A model generated the notes under the pieces. It was not told the origin of the DNA, did not search any database, and saw only the letters and a list, made by a program, of their open reading frames with translations. The position numbers and the translations under genes were made by a program. From the NCBI RefSeq assembly GCF_012489685.1, contig NC_080041.1, forward strand, positions 22,259,802-22,323,801: a stretch of DNA of 64,000 nucleotides, written 5' to 3'. Below are positions 22,501 to 34,055 of this stretch, in pieces. This DNA comes from Lotus japonicus (taxonomy: Eukaryota; Streptophyta; Magnoliopsida; Fabales; Fabaceae). Every line of letters begins with the position of its first letter. Position 1 is the first letter of the stretch.

Positions 22501-23100
22501 CAGGAATAGAACATCAAGGATGTTTTTGTCATCTAGACTGACAGTAAGATCAGGGAAACAATTAAAAAAGATTGGTCCATTACTCAGGCTGGTTTCAACC
22601 GTTCCTAAGAGGGAGTCATGGAAACGATTATGTCTAACATCCCTAAGACAAAGGAGTACAGCAATATCAAGAGACTTCCTAGTAAGAGGTTTCAGACCAA
22701 CTTGGACACTACCTATATGCAGGTAGTTGAAATTCTTATTGATGTGATCTTTGACGCTTTTCTCGGAAAGCAGATGGATTTCTTCATTATCAGATCTGAG
22801 CTTGTACGTTTGCTCAACGGTTTTGATGATGAAATCAGATCTCTTGAAGAAAGATCCGTTTGGTTTATAGATCTCAGCATGAGAAATTTTTGGAATTTCC
22901 CAGTTATCAAGATCTTGATTGATGTCTTCAAAATGAATTTCTTCTTTGAAAATATTTTCGGATTTCGATTGATTGGATTGATGATGATGATTGATGGAAG
23001 AAGAAGAGGGTTGGGAAGATCTGAAAGAAAGCTTGGAAGAGAAAGAGCGAAGCATCATAGAAGACAGACCTTCCTTACCTGTAAGTATCATCGCCATCAC
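19573..23100 (-). CDS. Caulimovirid movement protein - coat protein part of the polyprotein
   Basis: An open frame of 1175 codons from 23100. Residues about 60-250 form a 30K-superfamily movement protein (includes LLCLRDVRHNRFHDSLLG and a GLKPLTRKSLDI stretch), which enlarges plasmodesmata in living viruses. The central part is Ser/Glu-rich. The C-terminal third is a coat protein with a basic stretch and a CCHC zinc knuckle (CYNCGKPGHISRYC, about residue 1020), followed by an acidic, Ser-rich linker. The stop at 19573-19575 lies in the 291-bp insertion, not in the viral sequence, so the native protein would have continued into the protease. No internal stop over 3.5 kb is notable for an endogenous virus. 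Confidence 0.85.
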   Translation of the reverse strand: MMAMILTGKEGLSSMMLRSFSSKLSFRSSQPSSSSINHHHQSNQSKSENIFKEEIHFEDINQDLDNWEIPKISHAEIYKPNGSFFKRSDFIIKTVEQTYKLRSDNEEIHLLSEKSVKDHINKNFNYLHIGSVQVGLKPLTRKSLDIAVLLCLRDVRHNRFHDSLLGTVETSLSNGPIFFNCFPDLTVSLDDKNILDVLFLNIKLHGLDMKDDSIPISLIYRVQYKVMNSIKSYFLRTNCEKSGETTLFLTDYDKANVIVPKTIQWSDITLPEKWSLEKAAPAQPVETPEFREIVQHQSGQVDLIFDRRNSFSIPRSVRTSSNDFQSAMSRRSFSMSRINQPESSARPSFSHDGSTIHLAGYVNSTPVKTIYDKGDEDHQSTLSPTYSSLETSGETSDFIGAITTEFFIDKERIRADFYSDRWTEQRKWFFANYQGKRRKKIQDKFYGFLELTQQNIFFFDWFQTYTIKKKIPYPYQVDMIKWQLKDGKETLSNLPPKTHFLLKGAQSTPVLASPFKTREEEGEVTSKDIKDLMEQANYTNKYLQTLGESQSHDDSSKKGKKVKIEPSSSSDLDIPKGCQLEKPLFKPFQISNRSRHLAQSLRARTESDNELLQKVVEQLKLLNQVIPETPTQETPIPEAVSNPAPPKNSENLIRRTSTRNTSTSLNNIEEGIVEDGESDSQSVKSDIQSVKSIPINTVIHNSRNQWRKETKLYYPRATAPDLLLEEKSSNFKSFSANNVYEWNIDGENEYGITKILQNMTMVATAYETSNNCPESLIVEILVAGFCGQLKGWWDNYLTEEERNQILTAVKTDEEGNPIVENEKFISDAVNSLIFTIAQHFVGDPSLIKDRSGDLLSNLKCKSLGDFRWYKDTFLTRVYTREDSQQAFWKEKFLAGLPKSFGDKVREKLRSQNPGGEIPYQTLSYGQLIAIIQRVALKICQDDKIQQQLTKEKSQNRRDLGTFYEQFGIQGCPKKPKPRKQDPPKQQWKRRSSRNDHRKPKPRSKTHSAQVAKPPPENRPSQGKDVTCYNCGKPGHISRYCRLKRKISELHLEPEVEDKINNLLIQTDDEEESIPSDSEVSEDLNQIQNDDSQSSSSVNTLTINTLTNEQDLLFRAINSIPDPDEKKIYLERLKATLEDRPPKSPITTNKFNLRETFKRLEKSTAKPVTIQDLQSD

Positions 23101-23884
23101 CTGGTTCTATAGAAACAGATAAATAAATTAGAAATATAAGTTATGTTATGTAATGTTCTTAATAGTTGAGCAGTATAGATCTGGATCAGACTTAAGCCAC
23201 CACAAAAAGAAACTAAACAAGGACATTAGAAATATTCAGAACTTAACATATCATATCTGTAGTATGGCCAATATAGACTTACTGCCACACAGGGACTTAC
23301 TGCCTTCAACGCCTCCGCTGCAGATATGATCATAAGTCTGAATAGTAATAATCCTAGAAGATTTTCAAGAAAGGTTTTCATTTTATTTTAGTTCAACGTG
23401 TACTACCAGTCCAGATCCGTTTCCATAGTGCTTAATTATGTAAGAACAAAGCAGAGAAACAACTTATATCTAACATATTTAGCATGTTCCTACTTCCCCA
23501 TCAGTCTAGTTGTCGGGGTATGTCTGGAGTTTTTATTTAAGTCCTTGTTGGACAAGTCTTTCACATTGTTTTATTATTTTAACAAAATACCTTCATTTTC
23601 CGCTGTTAGTTTTGAATTGGTTACTAAAGTGACGCTCTGAAAGTCGGGGTGTTACAATGCTAATCTTTTTTTTACATTATGTGCGTTGAAGCTTGAAGAT
23701 TGAAAGCCTGGAAAGTCTTTGAAGGATACAAAGTCCTTTGAAGGAGGATATAATCCTTTGAAGGATTTTTTGATCCTCTATTGTCGAGTCTTTAGATCTT
23801 GCCTTTTATACTTTATGATCTTATGTGAGATATTTTGAGGGATTTTTTGATCCTCTATTGGAGGATATCTATCGTTTGAAAACT

Positions 23885-24125
23885 TAATAGTAGAGCGGTA
23901 GCGACGACAGTGGTTCGGGTGGCGGTGACAACAGTGGTGGTGATGATAGTGGTGGCGGTGGAGGTGATGATGGTGGTGGTGGTTGATGGAGAGTCTTGTG
24001 GTTGTGGCAGTGTTGTAGGGCGATAGTGATGACGACAATAGTAGTGTTGAAAGGTGACAATGATGATAGTGGTGGTGGATGATGACATCGGTGGCAGTAG
24101 TTATGACAGTGGTGGTAGAATGTGT
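23885..24125. repeat. Degenerate GTG/GGT trinucleotide-rich tract
   Basis: Imperfect GGT/GTG/GAT triplets with poly-His/Thr shadows on the other strand. It resembles the tract at 10425-10735, including a shared 'gtggcagtgttgtagg'-like end. The two tracts flank the LTR-like unit on either side. Confidence 0.65.
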
Positions 24126-24229
24126 GATTTTAATCCCAATAGCATTGAAAATGAGCTCCAAAAGAAACTCACATTCGGTGCTAACTTTGCATCTTTGAGA
24201 AGAGTGAGGAAAGTATTCCACCTTCACAA

Positions 24230-25058
24230 TTAATATTATTCCTTAATACTGTGCAACAACCTTAAAATGACACTTATATACAAACAAAGGGAGGATATCA
24301 AGTTAAAGGTCTAACTTGTAACATGTAATTAATTCTATTTTGAACTTGCAAATTATAATATAAATTGGAAGAAAAATTATCAAAATAGTGACATATATAA
24401 GAGCAAATGGAGTGTACTCACTTATAAATATTGATTTATTAATAGTAAATATAGACTCGATTATTCTTACTATCATTTAAAATTATTGTTCCTTACAAAA
24501 TAATAATTTATAATTTAGATATAAAGTAATTTAGAAAAGTTAATATTTTTAATAATATTTATCAATTTAATTATTTTTTAATTTTATCACTTTCCCCTGC
24601 TAAATTAAAACCAATTGGTTACTACATACTTTTAATTAAAATAGGCTCCATTTAAAAAATTAAAATTAATTTAATGATAATTTTAAAACACAGGTTCATT
24701 TATAAAAATCTCAAAAAATTAATTTAATATAATAATCAATTTTTTAAAAATAATTATAAAAATTATAATTTAATTTCTATTTAAAGGGAAATTTTATTTC
24801 ATTGTTCATTGTTTTAAAAAAAAAAGATTTCATTGTTCATATCATATCCTATCATTATCATGTCACCTCAAACATAAGTTAGGATAAAAGTGTATCTTAC
24901 TCTTATCCTATCTTGTCCTTATCTACTCTTAGTCATATCATACTCTTATCTTATCTTGACCACTGAATGAGCTCACAAGTACAAAAGGAGTAGCAGATAG
25001 TGATAATTTTTTTATTTATGTCGAAACAATGTAGGCCATATATTTAATTGTTAGTAAA
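24230..25058. other. Very AT-rich intergenic DNA; no gene seen
   Basis: Long A/T runs and repeats of 'aattttaa' type, with no supported coding or RNA feature. Repeated 'cttatcctatctt' words at 24890-24960 are low-complexity. Confidence 0.5.
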
Positions 25059-25060
25059 TA

Positions 25061-25308
25061 CTCCCTTTGTTCCTATATATAAGTCAATTTTATCTAATTC
25101 TCTTAGATTAAGAAAATTAGTTAAAAGCAATAAATTTGTATAATAATTTATCAACTTTCCTAGATTTCTTAAAAATTTCTCTCTCCAAATTATTATTTCA
25201 AAGTCTCATCATTTCTTTCATATTAAATATGAGGATAGTTTGAGAAAAAATATTTAATGCTCCATTAATATTATAAAAATTGACTTATATATATAGAAGT
25301 AGATGGAG
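25061..25308. mobile_element. Stowaway-type MITE, 248 bp
   Basis: Left end CTCCCTTTGTTCCTATATAT and right end atatatagaagtagatggag are inverted copies, extended by 'aagtcaattttat' / 'ataaaaattgactt'. Both are flanked by TA (25059-25060, 25309-25310). Non-coding. Confidence 0.85.
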
Positions 25309-26049
25309 TATACAATAAATACAAATGAGTTTTTCAATTTAAAGCATTTAAATAGGAGGCGTGATTTTCGGAAGTTTTAATGAACTAGATACTATAAATT
25401 TTTCAAAATCATTAATTTTCTAATTAATGTGATAAAAACTCTCATCTATATATATTAGAAAAGAACAACTTCTAGCATGACGTGTCGCTCTCACAGGCCA
25501 AGTTAGTGACGTGTCGCTCCCAGATTAATTCTCACATAATATTTTACATGTAAGCTCTTTCTCCTTGGCCCCACTTGCCACATGTGCCCTGATTTTTACT
25601 TACCTTATTTCTCCTTAATGAAAAAATACATTTTTAAATTTTAGATTTGATTAGGATTTAGGTTTTTTATTTCTTGATTTTATCTTAATTTATTTTTGAT
25701 TTATTTTTAGAGTATTAATTAATTTTTATGGTATTTTTATTGAATTTTCGGATTTTTAATTAATTCCGGATTTTATGAGTTTTTATTGTGATTTGCTAGA
25801 TTTTGATAGTTTTTATCTATTTTTATTTAGTACATTTTTAAATTTTAGATTTGATTAGGGTTTATGTTGTTTATTTTTGTATTTTATCTTAATTGATATT
25901 ATTATTTATTTTTAGAGTATTAATTATTTTTTATGGTATTTTTATTGAATTTTCGGATTTTTAATTAATTTCGGATTTTATGAGTTTTTATTGTGATTTG
26001 CTAGATTTTGATAGTTTTTATCTATATTTATTTAGAACATTTTTAAATT

Positions 26050-26590
<541 letters not shown>

Positions 26591-26654
26591 TAGGAATAGA
26601 AATAAGTAATTGAATTCATTATAAGACTTATTCTTTGAAAAAATAGGATGCCAT

Positions 26655-26733
26655 GCCGCTACTCGGACTCGAACAGAGATGCTCTAGCACTGCTTCCTAA
26701 GAGCAGCGTGTCTACCAATTTCACCATAGCGGC
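26655..26733 (-). pseudogene. trnL-UAG: Plastid trnL-UAG copy (NUPT)
   Basis: The minus strand reads GCCGCTATGGTGAAATTGG ... anticodon loop CTCTTAGGA (UAG) ... GTTCGAGTCCGAGTAGCGGC, with a 7-bp acceptor stem. This is plastid tRNA-Leu(UAG). One base before the T-loop (TCTCTGTTCG) appears changed from the usual plastid form, weakening the T-stem. Flanks on both sides (about 26573-26654 and 26734-26920) look like the plastid spacer around this gene. psaA is not its neighbour in standard plastomes, so two separate plastid segments were joined. Confidence 0.85.
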
Positions 26734-27877
26734 CGCTTACTTAAACTCATAATAACCTATTTTTAGTCCATCGTCGAGATTCAAAGAATCTATTAAAGTG
26801 CAATATATGTTTACTAAACAATATAATTAAAATTCTAATAAAAAATAAAAAAATAGAATAATAATTAATTTGAAACTTTAGATACTAAATTTAGAATAAA
26901 ATGATTTTTTTATTCGAAACCCATTAGAAGGGGCAGTATACGAGAAAAAAAATAATATAAATATATAAATGAAATAAATATATAAATGAAATAAAGCAAC
27001 TCGAAGGTCCTGTCCTTGAAAATATTATGAGGTGTTCGAAAATGGTTGAAGTAGTTGAATAGGAGGATCACTATGAGCAAAAACCCTCTTAAAACCCTGC
27101 CTACCTCCACTATCTCTTCCATGGAATTCATCTCCTCCATGCAATTTTCATCTCATCTCTCCACTGAACGGAACCACCCCCACAAAATCGTCTCATCTCT
27201 CAACGGAACCACTTTGCCATCGACTTGCAATCGCATCCCTCCGATTTGCTGCCTTGGACTGATTGGGAAGGTTGCAGATGGAGGTTTCAAATTATTTTCT
27301 TCCTTTTCTTGCATAATATGTTATGGTTTTTTTAAATTTTATTTTACTTTACCTTTAACTTTCATTCACTCATGTTTGACTTCAAGGTCAATTTCGTTCA
27401 TCACTTGGCATGCTAATTTCAAATTCTTTTCTTCAGGTTTTTTTTATAGATATTGCACCAAAAGAGATTCTTTGGAAGCCATGGATGGTGAGTCCATTTT
27501 ATATTCTATATGGAATTTTGCAATATTTTGATTTGTTTTTTATGTTTTCTGATTCTCCTTTGTATGTGATTCTACAGGAAATATTTTATTCTATTTTAGA
27601 GTTATTTTTAGAGTATAAATCAATTAGGATTTAGGTTGTTTATTTTTATCTTAAATTAATTAATACTCTAAAAAAAATCCGAATTTTTATCGTATTTTTA
27701 TTAACTATTTTTTAAAGATTTTGTTTTGTTTTTATTGTCTATTTGTTAGATAGCCTCTCTTATGTTGTGCTATTTTATCTTGAAACCTGAATTTTAAAAG
27801 ATTTTCCCTAATTATCTAAGATTTAAATAAATTATATTTTGAAAGAAGATTTACTACTACTCCTTACTAAATTTATA

Positions 27878-28080
27878 ATGATGGCTTCGACTCCCCTCTT
27901 TGTCACGTTCCATGACTCAATTGGAGAGCTGGCCGGAAAAAGTGGTGAGCATTCTCCCTTTTCCTCTTCAAATTCCTTCTTTGCATAGTTTTGTTTATGT
28001 CTAATCTTATTTTGACTCGGGTTATAGGTGATGGTTCCGCCAATCTACCTACGCGTGTTGCTCCAAAATCAGTTTCTTGA
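27878..28080 (+). CDS. Possible captured two-exon mini-gene, 39 codons; hypothetical
   Basis: Exon 1 (27878-27944) reads MMASTPLFVTFHDSIGELAG and ends G|GTGAGC. Exon 2 (28028-28080) follows a gttatag acceptor and continues the phase-1 frame to a TGA (DGSANLPTRVAPKSVS). Good splice sites around a short ORF inside a Helitron fit transduplication of a host gene fragment. I do not recognise the protein, and chance is a real alternative. Confidence 0.25.
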
Positions 28081-29209
28081 TATAATATTGTAGGTTGAAA
28101 TGATTTTTTTGATCTAAGACATATTATGATTTGTTTTCTCAGACTATGCTAAGGAATGAAGAATGCAGGAGATTTCAAAAAAAAAATTAGAGAAGAATTG
28201 TTGAAGTACATTAAAGGCTCGAGATAGAGTTTGGGAAGGAAAAGCATGTGGCTTAATGCTTTTAATTTCTGAGGTAGGAGAATGAATCCTTTTAGTTAAA
28301 AGTTCTTTATGTCTAGCATTTGATTCATAAGATTAATGTATTGGTTTGAAGCTACTTATGTGTCTGTTTTTAATTTTATTCTTTATGTGTTTTGGTTGGT
28401 TCAATTAGGCTAATTTGAATCAAATGCCTTAAAGAAATCAAGGCACTACTTGAAATAAGGTATGAGAAGCTAGAAGAAGAAAATGAGTTGTAGGCAGGAG
28501 AATAGAGAGACAGAGAGAGAGGAGGGTGATTGCACACAAAGAATGCTAATGAAGTGAATATGTTACTTTCAAACAAAAGCTATATTGGATAAGATTTGAA
28601 AAATAATTTAAAGAAATTTTAAAATTATTTTCCAAGAACTCCTATGCCATTTTGTTATAGCCTTGCTAAACTATTCAACTAGGTTCCCTAATGCTTTGTT
28701 TGATATGGTAGTGAAAGAGAAGAGAGAAATAGAGGAGAGAGAGATAGGAGTTAGTGTGTTTGATTGGCAAGGGATGAGAGATAATGGGGGCAGATTTTGT
28801 GGGTCCAATGTATTTTTTCAATCTTCTCATTTTGAGTAGACATAGAACAAAGTTTGATCAATTTTTTTAGCTTTCCAATTGTAATCTTATTAATTTTTTT
28901 GGTTATTGGGAGGGAGTAATCTTATTAATTTATTAAGCCTATCATTGTTTTTATATTTTGATATTTTTATTTTTATTTAAATGTCGATTCATGGCAAACT
29001 AATTCCCTCTCTTATTCTCTATTTAACCCAACGATGGGAGAGAATCTACGTCATTCTTTCTCTACTATCACAGCTCTCATACAAACAACTTATATAATTT
29101 ACTCTATACCACACGTATTTCTCTATACTTATCACATTTTGTTATATTTTTTATTAATGTCAACTCCAACAATCAATTTGCCGTGCAACGCACGGGTAAA
29201 AAACACTAG

Positions 29210-30724
29210 GGGATAAACAAGGGGTAGTTTCAAACTCCAAGCGCAATGTTGTCTACCAAGAAGTTTTTGAGAACATATGAGTGGTTAGTTTAATTTTTTA
29301 TCTTAATAGTTTTTTTAATACAAACTGACTTCTAAGTGACCTAACTTTATTTCATTGTTAACATGGTGTCTATGACATCTTATAAGTTGATGAACATCTG
29401 ATGCAAAAATATTATTGTCGGTTTAAGGTTCGTTCTATTTTCCCTTACAATGAAATAATTCTTTATTGATTAAAACAAGTATGTACAAAGTCTGATATAT
29501 ATCTTAAATTTTGTAGGCACCTTGCAATATTGGCTCAAACATGGATGACTTGAAATAAAAAAAATAAGGTCATACTTTATGGTTTATCTTTCACAATTCA
29601 GGTTTGTGCTACTATCACGTTCTTTTTTTTTCCATGATTAATATGTATTTATCATCTACTTTATTGGTGATTCTTTTTTGTCCACTTTCCTTAGCATTTC
29701 AGACTCTTCTATTTCATCTATTGTTTAATAATCACTTTTTTTTTAAAATTAAATATGTAACAGAATCACAGTTGTTATCTAATGTATTGACACGTTGAAT
29801 TTTTTGAAAAAGAATCACGTGCTATTTCTTCCATTTTAAAAAAAAGAATAATTTTTAATGAATGTACTAAGGGTGGAATCACGTTGTGGTAATAGGACAG
29901 TCGTCACCCTTAGACACAAAATTGTTACTTGATATACTATAAAAGATCATAAACTCCCTATATATTTTCGGCTCTTCTCCTTTAGAAGACAAATTTCAAG
30001 TAGAAGAATCAATATATATTTCTTACACATTTTATTATTATATGCAACTAAAGTAGAGTTGACAAACTACTAATAAAAAAGTCAAACTTTTTTTTTTAAA
30101 GATAAATATATATATATATATCAAAAGGCTTGAGAGCAAACTCTTAAGCAGGAAATACAAACCAACCAACACCGGCGGAAAAAACCCCAAAAGTACACCC
30201 AAAGATCGAGCCAGACAAAAACCAAACAGAAGAAACCCAAAGACAGAAAGATAGGAAAACCTAGAAAGTGCCGGAAAGAAAACAGGACAGAGCAAACAAA
30301 CCAAAAAAAAATTCCGATATATTTCATAAATTTTGTAGGTACCTTGCAATATTGACTCAAACTTGGATGACTTGGTATAAACACAAAATGATGTCATGCT
30401 TTATGATTTATCTTTTACAATCCTGATCAGTGTTACTATCACATCCTTTTTTTTTTCCATAATATGTGTTTATCGTTTGCTTTATTGGTAATTCCTTATA
30501 TCTATTATTTGTGTCACTGTTTTCATGTTCATGAAGAATGTGAAACGATTTCATCTTGATCTCAATCAGGCTTAGATGACAAGTCTTTTGGTCCACTTTG
30601 CTTAGCATTTGAGACCCTTCTATTTCATATGTTGTTTAATATATTTTAAATAATCAAATAATTGATTGATGTATCAAATACGATAGACATATTCCCCGTG
30701 CAACGCGCGAGTAAAAAACACTAG
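29210..30724 (+). mobile_element. Helitron 3' segment
   Basis: It ends in ccccgtgcaacgcgcgagt, aaaaaacactag, with CTAG at 30721-30724. The text 'gtaggtaccttgcaatattgactcaaac' (split over 30337-30364) recurs at 29511-29540 and, inverted, at 45892-45935, showing that the same family built the array. It contains a LINE tail at 30085-30325. Its own 5' end is not identifiable. Confidence 0.6.
30085..30325 (-). mobile_element. 5'-truncated LINE tail
   Basis: On the minus strand the sequence runs through a 3'-UTR-like part (tttgctctcaagccttttga, then a TA run) to a poly-A (poly-T on the plus strand at 30087-30096). The same 3'-tail style occurs at 55668 and 61823. Only the tail is present. It interrupts Helitron sequence, which continues on the far side (aaattttgtaggtacc). 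Confidence 0.55.
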
Positions 30725-31569
30725 AATTTCCCCTTCTATATTGATTTATGAAATTTATAAGATTTTGTTTCTCTGATAAATGAGAATCCATTGAGTAAGA
30801 TGATTTGCATTTAAGTCTGCTCTGAAACCTAAAAGCGGTTGTTGTTTGTATTTGTGTATAATTTTCAATTGTATGTTTTAATTTTAAAGTACTATAATGC
30901 TATCTACGTGAGATTTTGTTTTATATAAAAAGTATCATTATACTTTTTTTATACAATCATTATATTCTAAACTAATTAATTAATATTATTTTAATAGAAT
31001 AAATTTAATATAAAAAACTTTAGTATTATTTTCAAAATTTTAAGAGTGTATATTTATATAAGTATATAACTATAATAATTTGATAATAAGAAAAGTAAGA
31101 GGAATACAAAATATTAATACATATGTACTATAAAATTATGGCCTGAATTTATTAGTGCTAACAAATTAGAGTTACGAGATCTCACGGGGAGAAACATTTT
31201 ACATGAAAATGAAAATTTGTACGAGTTAAAAAAAAAATTCATTTTCTATAACTTAAGTGTATTTTTAATAATTTAAAAAATAATAATATATTTATGTATT
31301 GTTATATATCTAAAACACAAAAGCATTACACATTATGCAACACGAGTATACATCTTCACAAACAAAATTCAGTTATACCTCACATATGCAAAAATTAAAG
31401 CTTTTGGTTTATTAACTTCTGTGTTTTTCAAAATTTGTGCTCTTTAAATATCTACATCTTTATTATGATTATTCTTAGCATCTTAAATATTTATACTTTA
31501 AAATATGAATCGATGTATCAAATACAATAGACATATTCCCCGTACAACACGCGGGTAAAAAAGCACTAG
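30725..31569 (+). mobile_element. Helitron 3' segment (third terminus)
   Basis: AT-rich sequence ending in ccccgtacaacacgcgggta, aaaaagcactag, with CTAG at 31566-31569 followed by T as expected. It shares 'atgtatcaaatacaatagacatattcccc' (split: 31511-31539) with the other ends. No coding sequence seen. Confidence 0.55.
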
Positions 31570-34055
31570 TATATTAGAAAAAAAGAACTTCTATTAGGCA
31601 GATTTAGTGACGTGTCATTTTCACGTTAATTCTCAGAAAAAAATTCCACGTGTCATTTTCAGGTTAATTTGCATAAAAAAATACATTTATAAATTTTAGA
31701 TTTGATTAGAATTTAGGTTGTTTATTTCTTGATTTTATCTTAATTTATTTTTGATTTATTTTTAGAGTATTAATTAATTTTTATGGTATTTTTATTGAAT
31801 TTTCGGATTTTTAATTAATTCAAGATTTTATGAGTTTTTATTGTGATTTGCTAGATTTTGATAGTTTTTATCTATATTTATTTAGTACCTTTTTAAATTT
31901 TAGATTTGATTAGGATTTAGGTTGTTTATTTCAGGATTTTATCTTAATTTATCTTATTATTTATTTTTAGAGTATTAGTTAATTTTTATGGTATTTTTAT
32001 TGAATTTTCGGATTTTTAATTAATTCAATATTTTATGAGTTTTTATTGTGATTTCTAGATTTTTGTAGTTTTTATCTATCTTTATTTAGTAGCTTTTTAA
32101 ATTTTAGATTTGATTTAAAAGATTTTTCCTAATTATCTAAGATTTACCTAGATTACTCCTTACTAAATTTATTTCATCATGATTTAAATAGATTATTAAT
32201 ATCTGAAAAAAAAATTTCATCAAATTTTAAAAGATTAAAAACTAAAAATTCAATAAAAATACCTTAAAAATTAATTAATAAAAACTACCAAATCACAATA
32301 AAAACTCATAAAATCCTTAATTAAATAAAAATCCGAAAATTCAAAAAAAAAATTTAATTAATACTCTAAAAATAAAATTTTTTTTACCTAAAATTTATTT
32401 CCATAACAAATCTTGAAACCAATTTTTTAAATTTAATTTTAAATTTGAGAAACTTTTTCATAAAATATTAAAATCTTAAAAGATTTGGCTTAATTATCTA
32501 AGATTTACCTAAATTGCTCCTTACTAATACTGCATCAGTCATCTCCTCCCCTACATGTCTCTACTGTGAACCGGTTGACATGGAGAAAAAATGAGGAAGA
32601 TTACTCGAGTATGCAACTTGCTTAATGTGGTGTTGATAATTGAGTAAGTTGATAATTGTGTAAGTGTTTGACATAAATGTTTATGCTTCGCTTCCTAAAG
32701 GTTTTTTTGTTGCTGAATTTGATTGACCTAATTAGTGAGCACTATATTTGGTAGTGTTGATTCAATTCCTAAAAGTCATGTCCTTTAATTTTCTCTTAAT
32801 TTGTTCATTGTTCCCTATTTTGTGATTGTTTTGTTTAATTTCATATATGCTTTAGTATTTGTTGGTGGTCTCTGTTATGCTTCCATATCTCTTAAATAAA
32901 CTAATGTTGTGATGCTTTCTCTTATGCAACCCTTATTCTGAATGTTCTTAATCGGCCAATTGATAGAAGACTTACATGCTTTTATCCTTCCTATTGCAAG
33001 TTTATTTAATTGCATCATTATCTTCCAGTTTTGGCTGTCAAAACTTCATCTACAATGTCAGCATCATGAAGGCAGAGAAACTCTTTCAAAAGAAGGGACG
33101 TCCAACAAATTTGACCCATGATCCTAGATAAAGAAATGAGATTTAGGTAAGATACTTATTCATATGATTGCTTTCAATTCCAGATTTTGCTATTTTTCTT
33201 ATTAATTAATAGGTTTTTTTGTTGTCAATTGTAAATCGCTTTTAGACATAGCTATAGTCTCTTTTATTTTGCTTTACTATCTCAATAGTGGAAGCTATTT
33301 TTCAATTAGTACATGGGTTAAAATTATAAATTTGCTTAACTAAAGGTCTAATTCTATTTGATTTTCAGGCAGTTTCCTATTTGGCTCAAGAATGTTTGGG
33401 GTTATATGGTCCGGGAACTGCATCTTTATACCTGTCACATCCATGGGTATTAGTTGTACTCATTGCTGCATCTTTATAACTCATAAGTTACATTTAGTTT
33501 GGCTTCATAACTGATACTTGAACTTTTGCTTAGTGGGAAGCAAGCCTTAACACAGTTAATGAGCTGAATGGAAAGGGAATGTGGATAAGGAGAATGAATC
33601 ATATAAAATTTCCTTATTTTCATTCACCAATTTATGGCCTTTGCTCTTGCTATATCATTTCTTGCTGATAAATTTATAACTACTGATTTGTGTTGATTTT
33701 GGATCTTAGAATTATTAATCTGATCAAATAAATAACTTTTTCAGCATGTGGTTCATTATACTTTTCGTCTCCATTTTTTTACTGCAATTCCTGATCTGAT
33801 GTGAAATGGGGTTAGGATATAAGATTGGTGGCAGAATGAACAGTTCTTGGTTCATATAATGAGGATAGGGACTTTGCTGAGCTCTATGGACATCACTTCT
33901 CATCCCAATTTTAGGTAAGGGAAGAAATTTATTATAGCCTTCACACATTCTGATTACTTAGTATAAAAAGATTATTAACTCTTATCCGGGTTTTATGGAC
34001 TTGCATGTCTGTTGCTCACCTTTTTTTTGGTAATTCAATTGTTTTCCACTACCTA

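Larger units (their letters stand above)
15274..23110 (-). other. Endogenous caulimovirid (florendovirus-like) genome copy
   Basis: A near-complete genome of about 7.8 kb on the minus strand, in the order movement protein, coat protein with zinc knuckle, protease, reverse transcriptase/RNase H, then a separate ORF2, promoter and leader, ending exactly at a partial tRNA-Met primer site beside (TA)n. A one-polyprotein-plus-ORF2 layout with a TA-repeat junction matches what is known of Florendovirus; Petuvirus is the main alternative. Lesions seen are one 291-bp insertion and one in-frame stop. The 5' junction lies somewhere in 23110-23300. Confidence 0.82.
11329..23656 (+). mobile_element. TGTAA...TTACA solo-LTR-like unit (copy A), interrupted by a viral insertion
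   Basis: It begins TGTAAGACCCTAGTTTTTAG at 11329 and ends cggggtgttaca at 23656. A perfect 5-bp duplication ATGCT flanks it (11324-11328 and 23657-23661), as made by an LTR-retrotransposon integrase. Copy B at 41596-45724 (minus) shares both ends, a TATA region followed by GGCCGCGAGTT, and an ORF near the 3' end, which makes it a defined family. Copy A's own sequence is about 4.3 kb; the rest is an endogenous caulimovirid spliced in at a (TA)n run near 15240-15274, resuming somewhere in 23110-23300. No internal region, primer site or second LTR is seen, hence 'solo LTR'. Confidence 0.8.

Noticed and set aside
33367..33460. Open piece SYLAQECLGLYGPGT as a captured exon in a Helitron
   Set aside because: Too short to assign; kept only as a remark in the Helitron entry.
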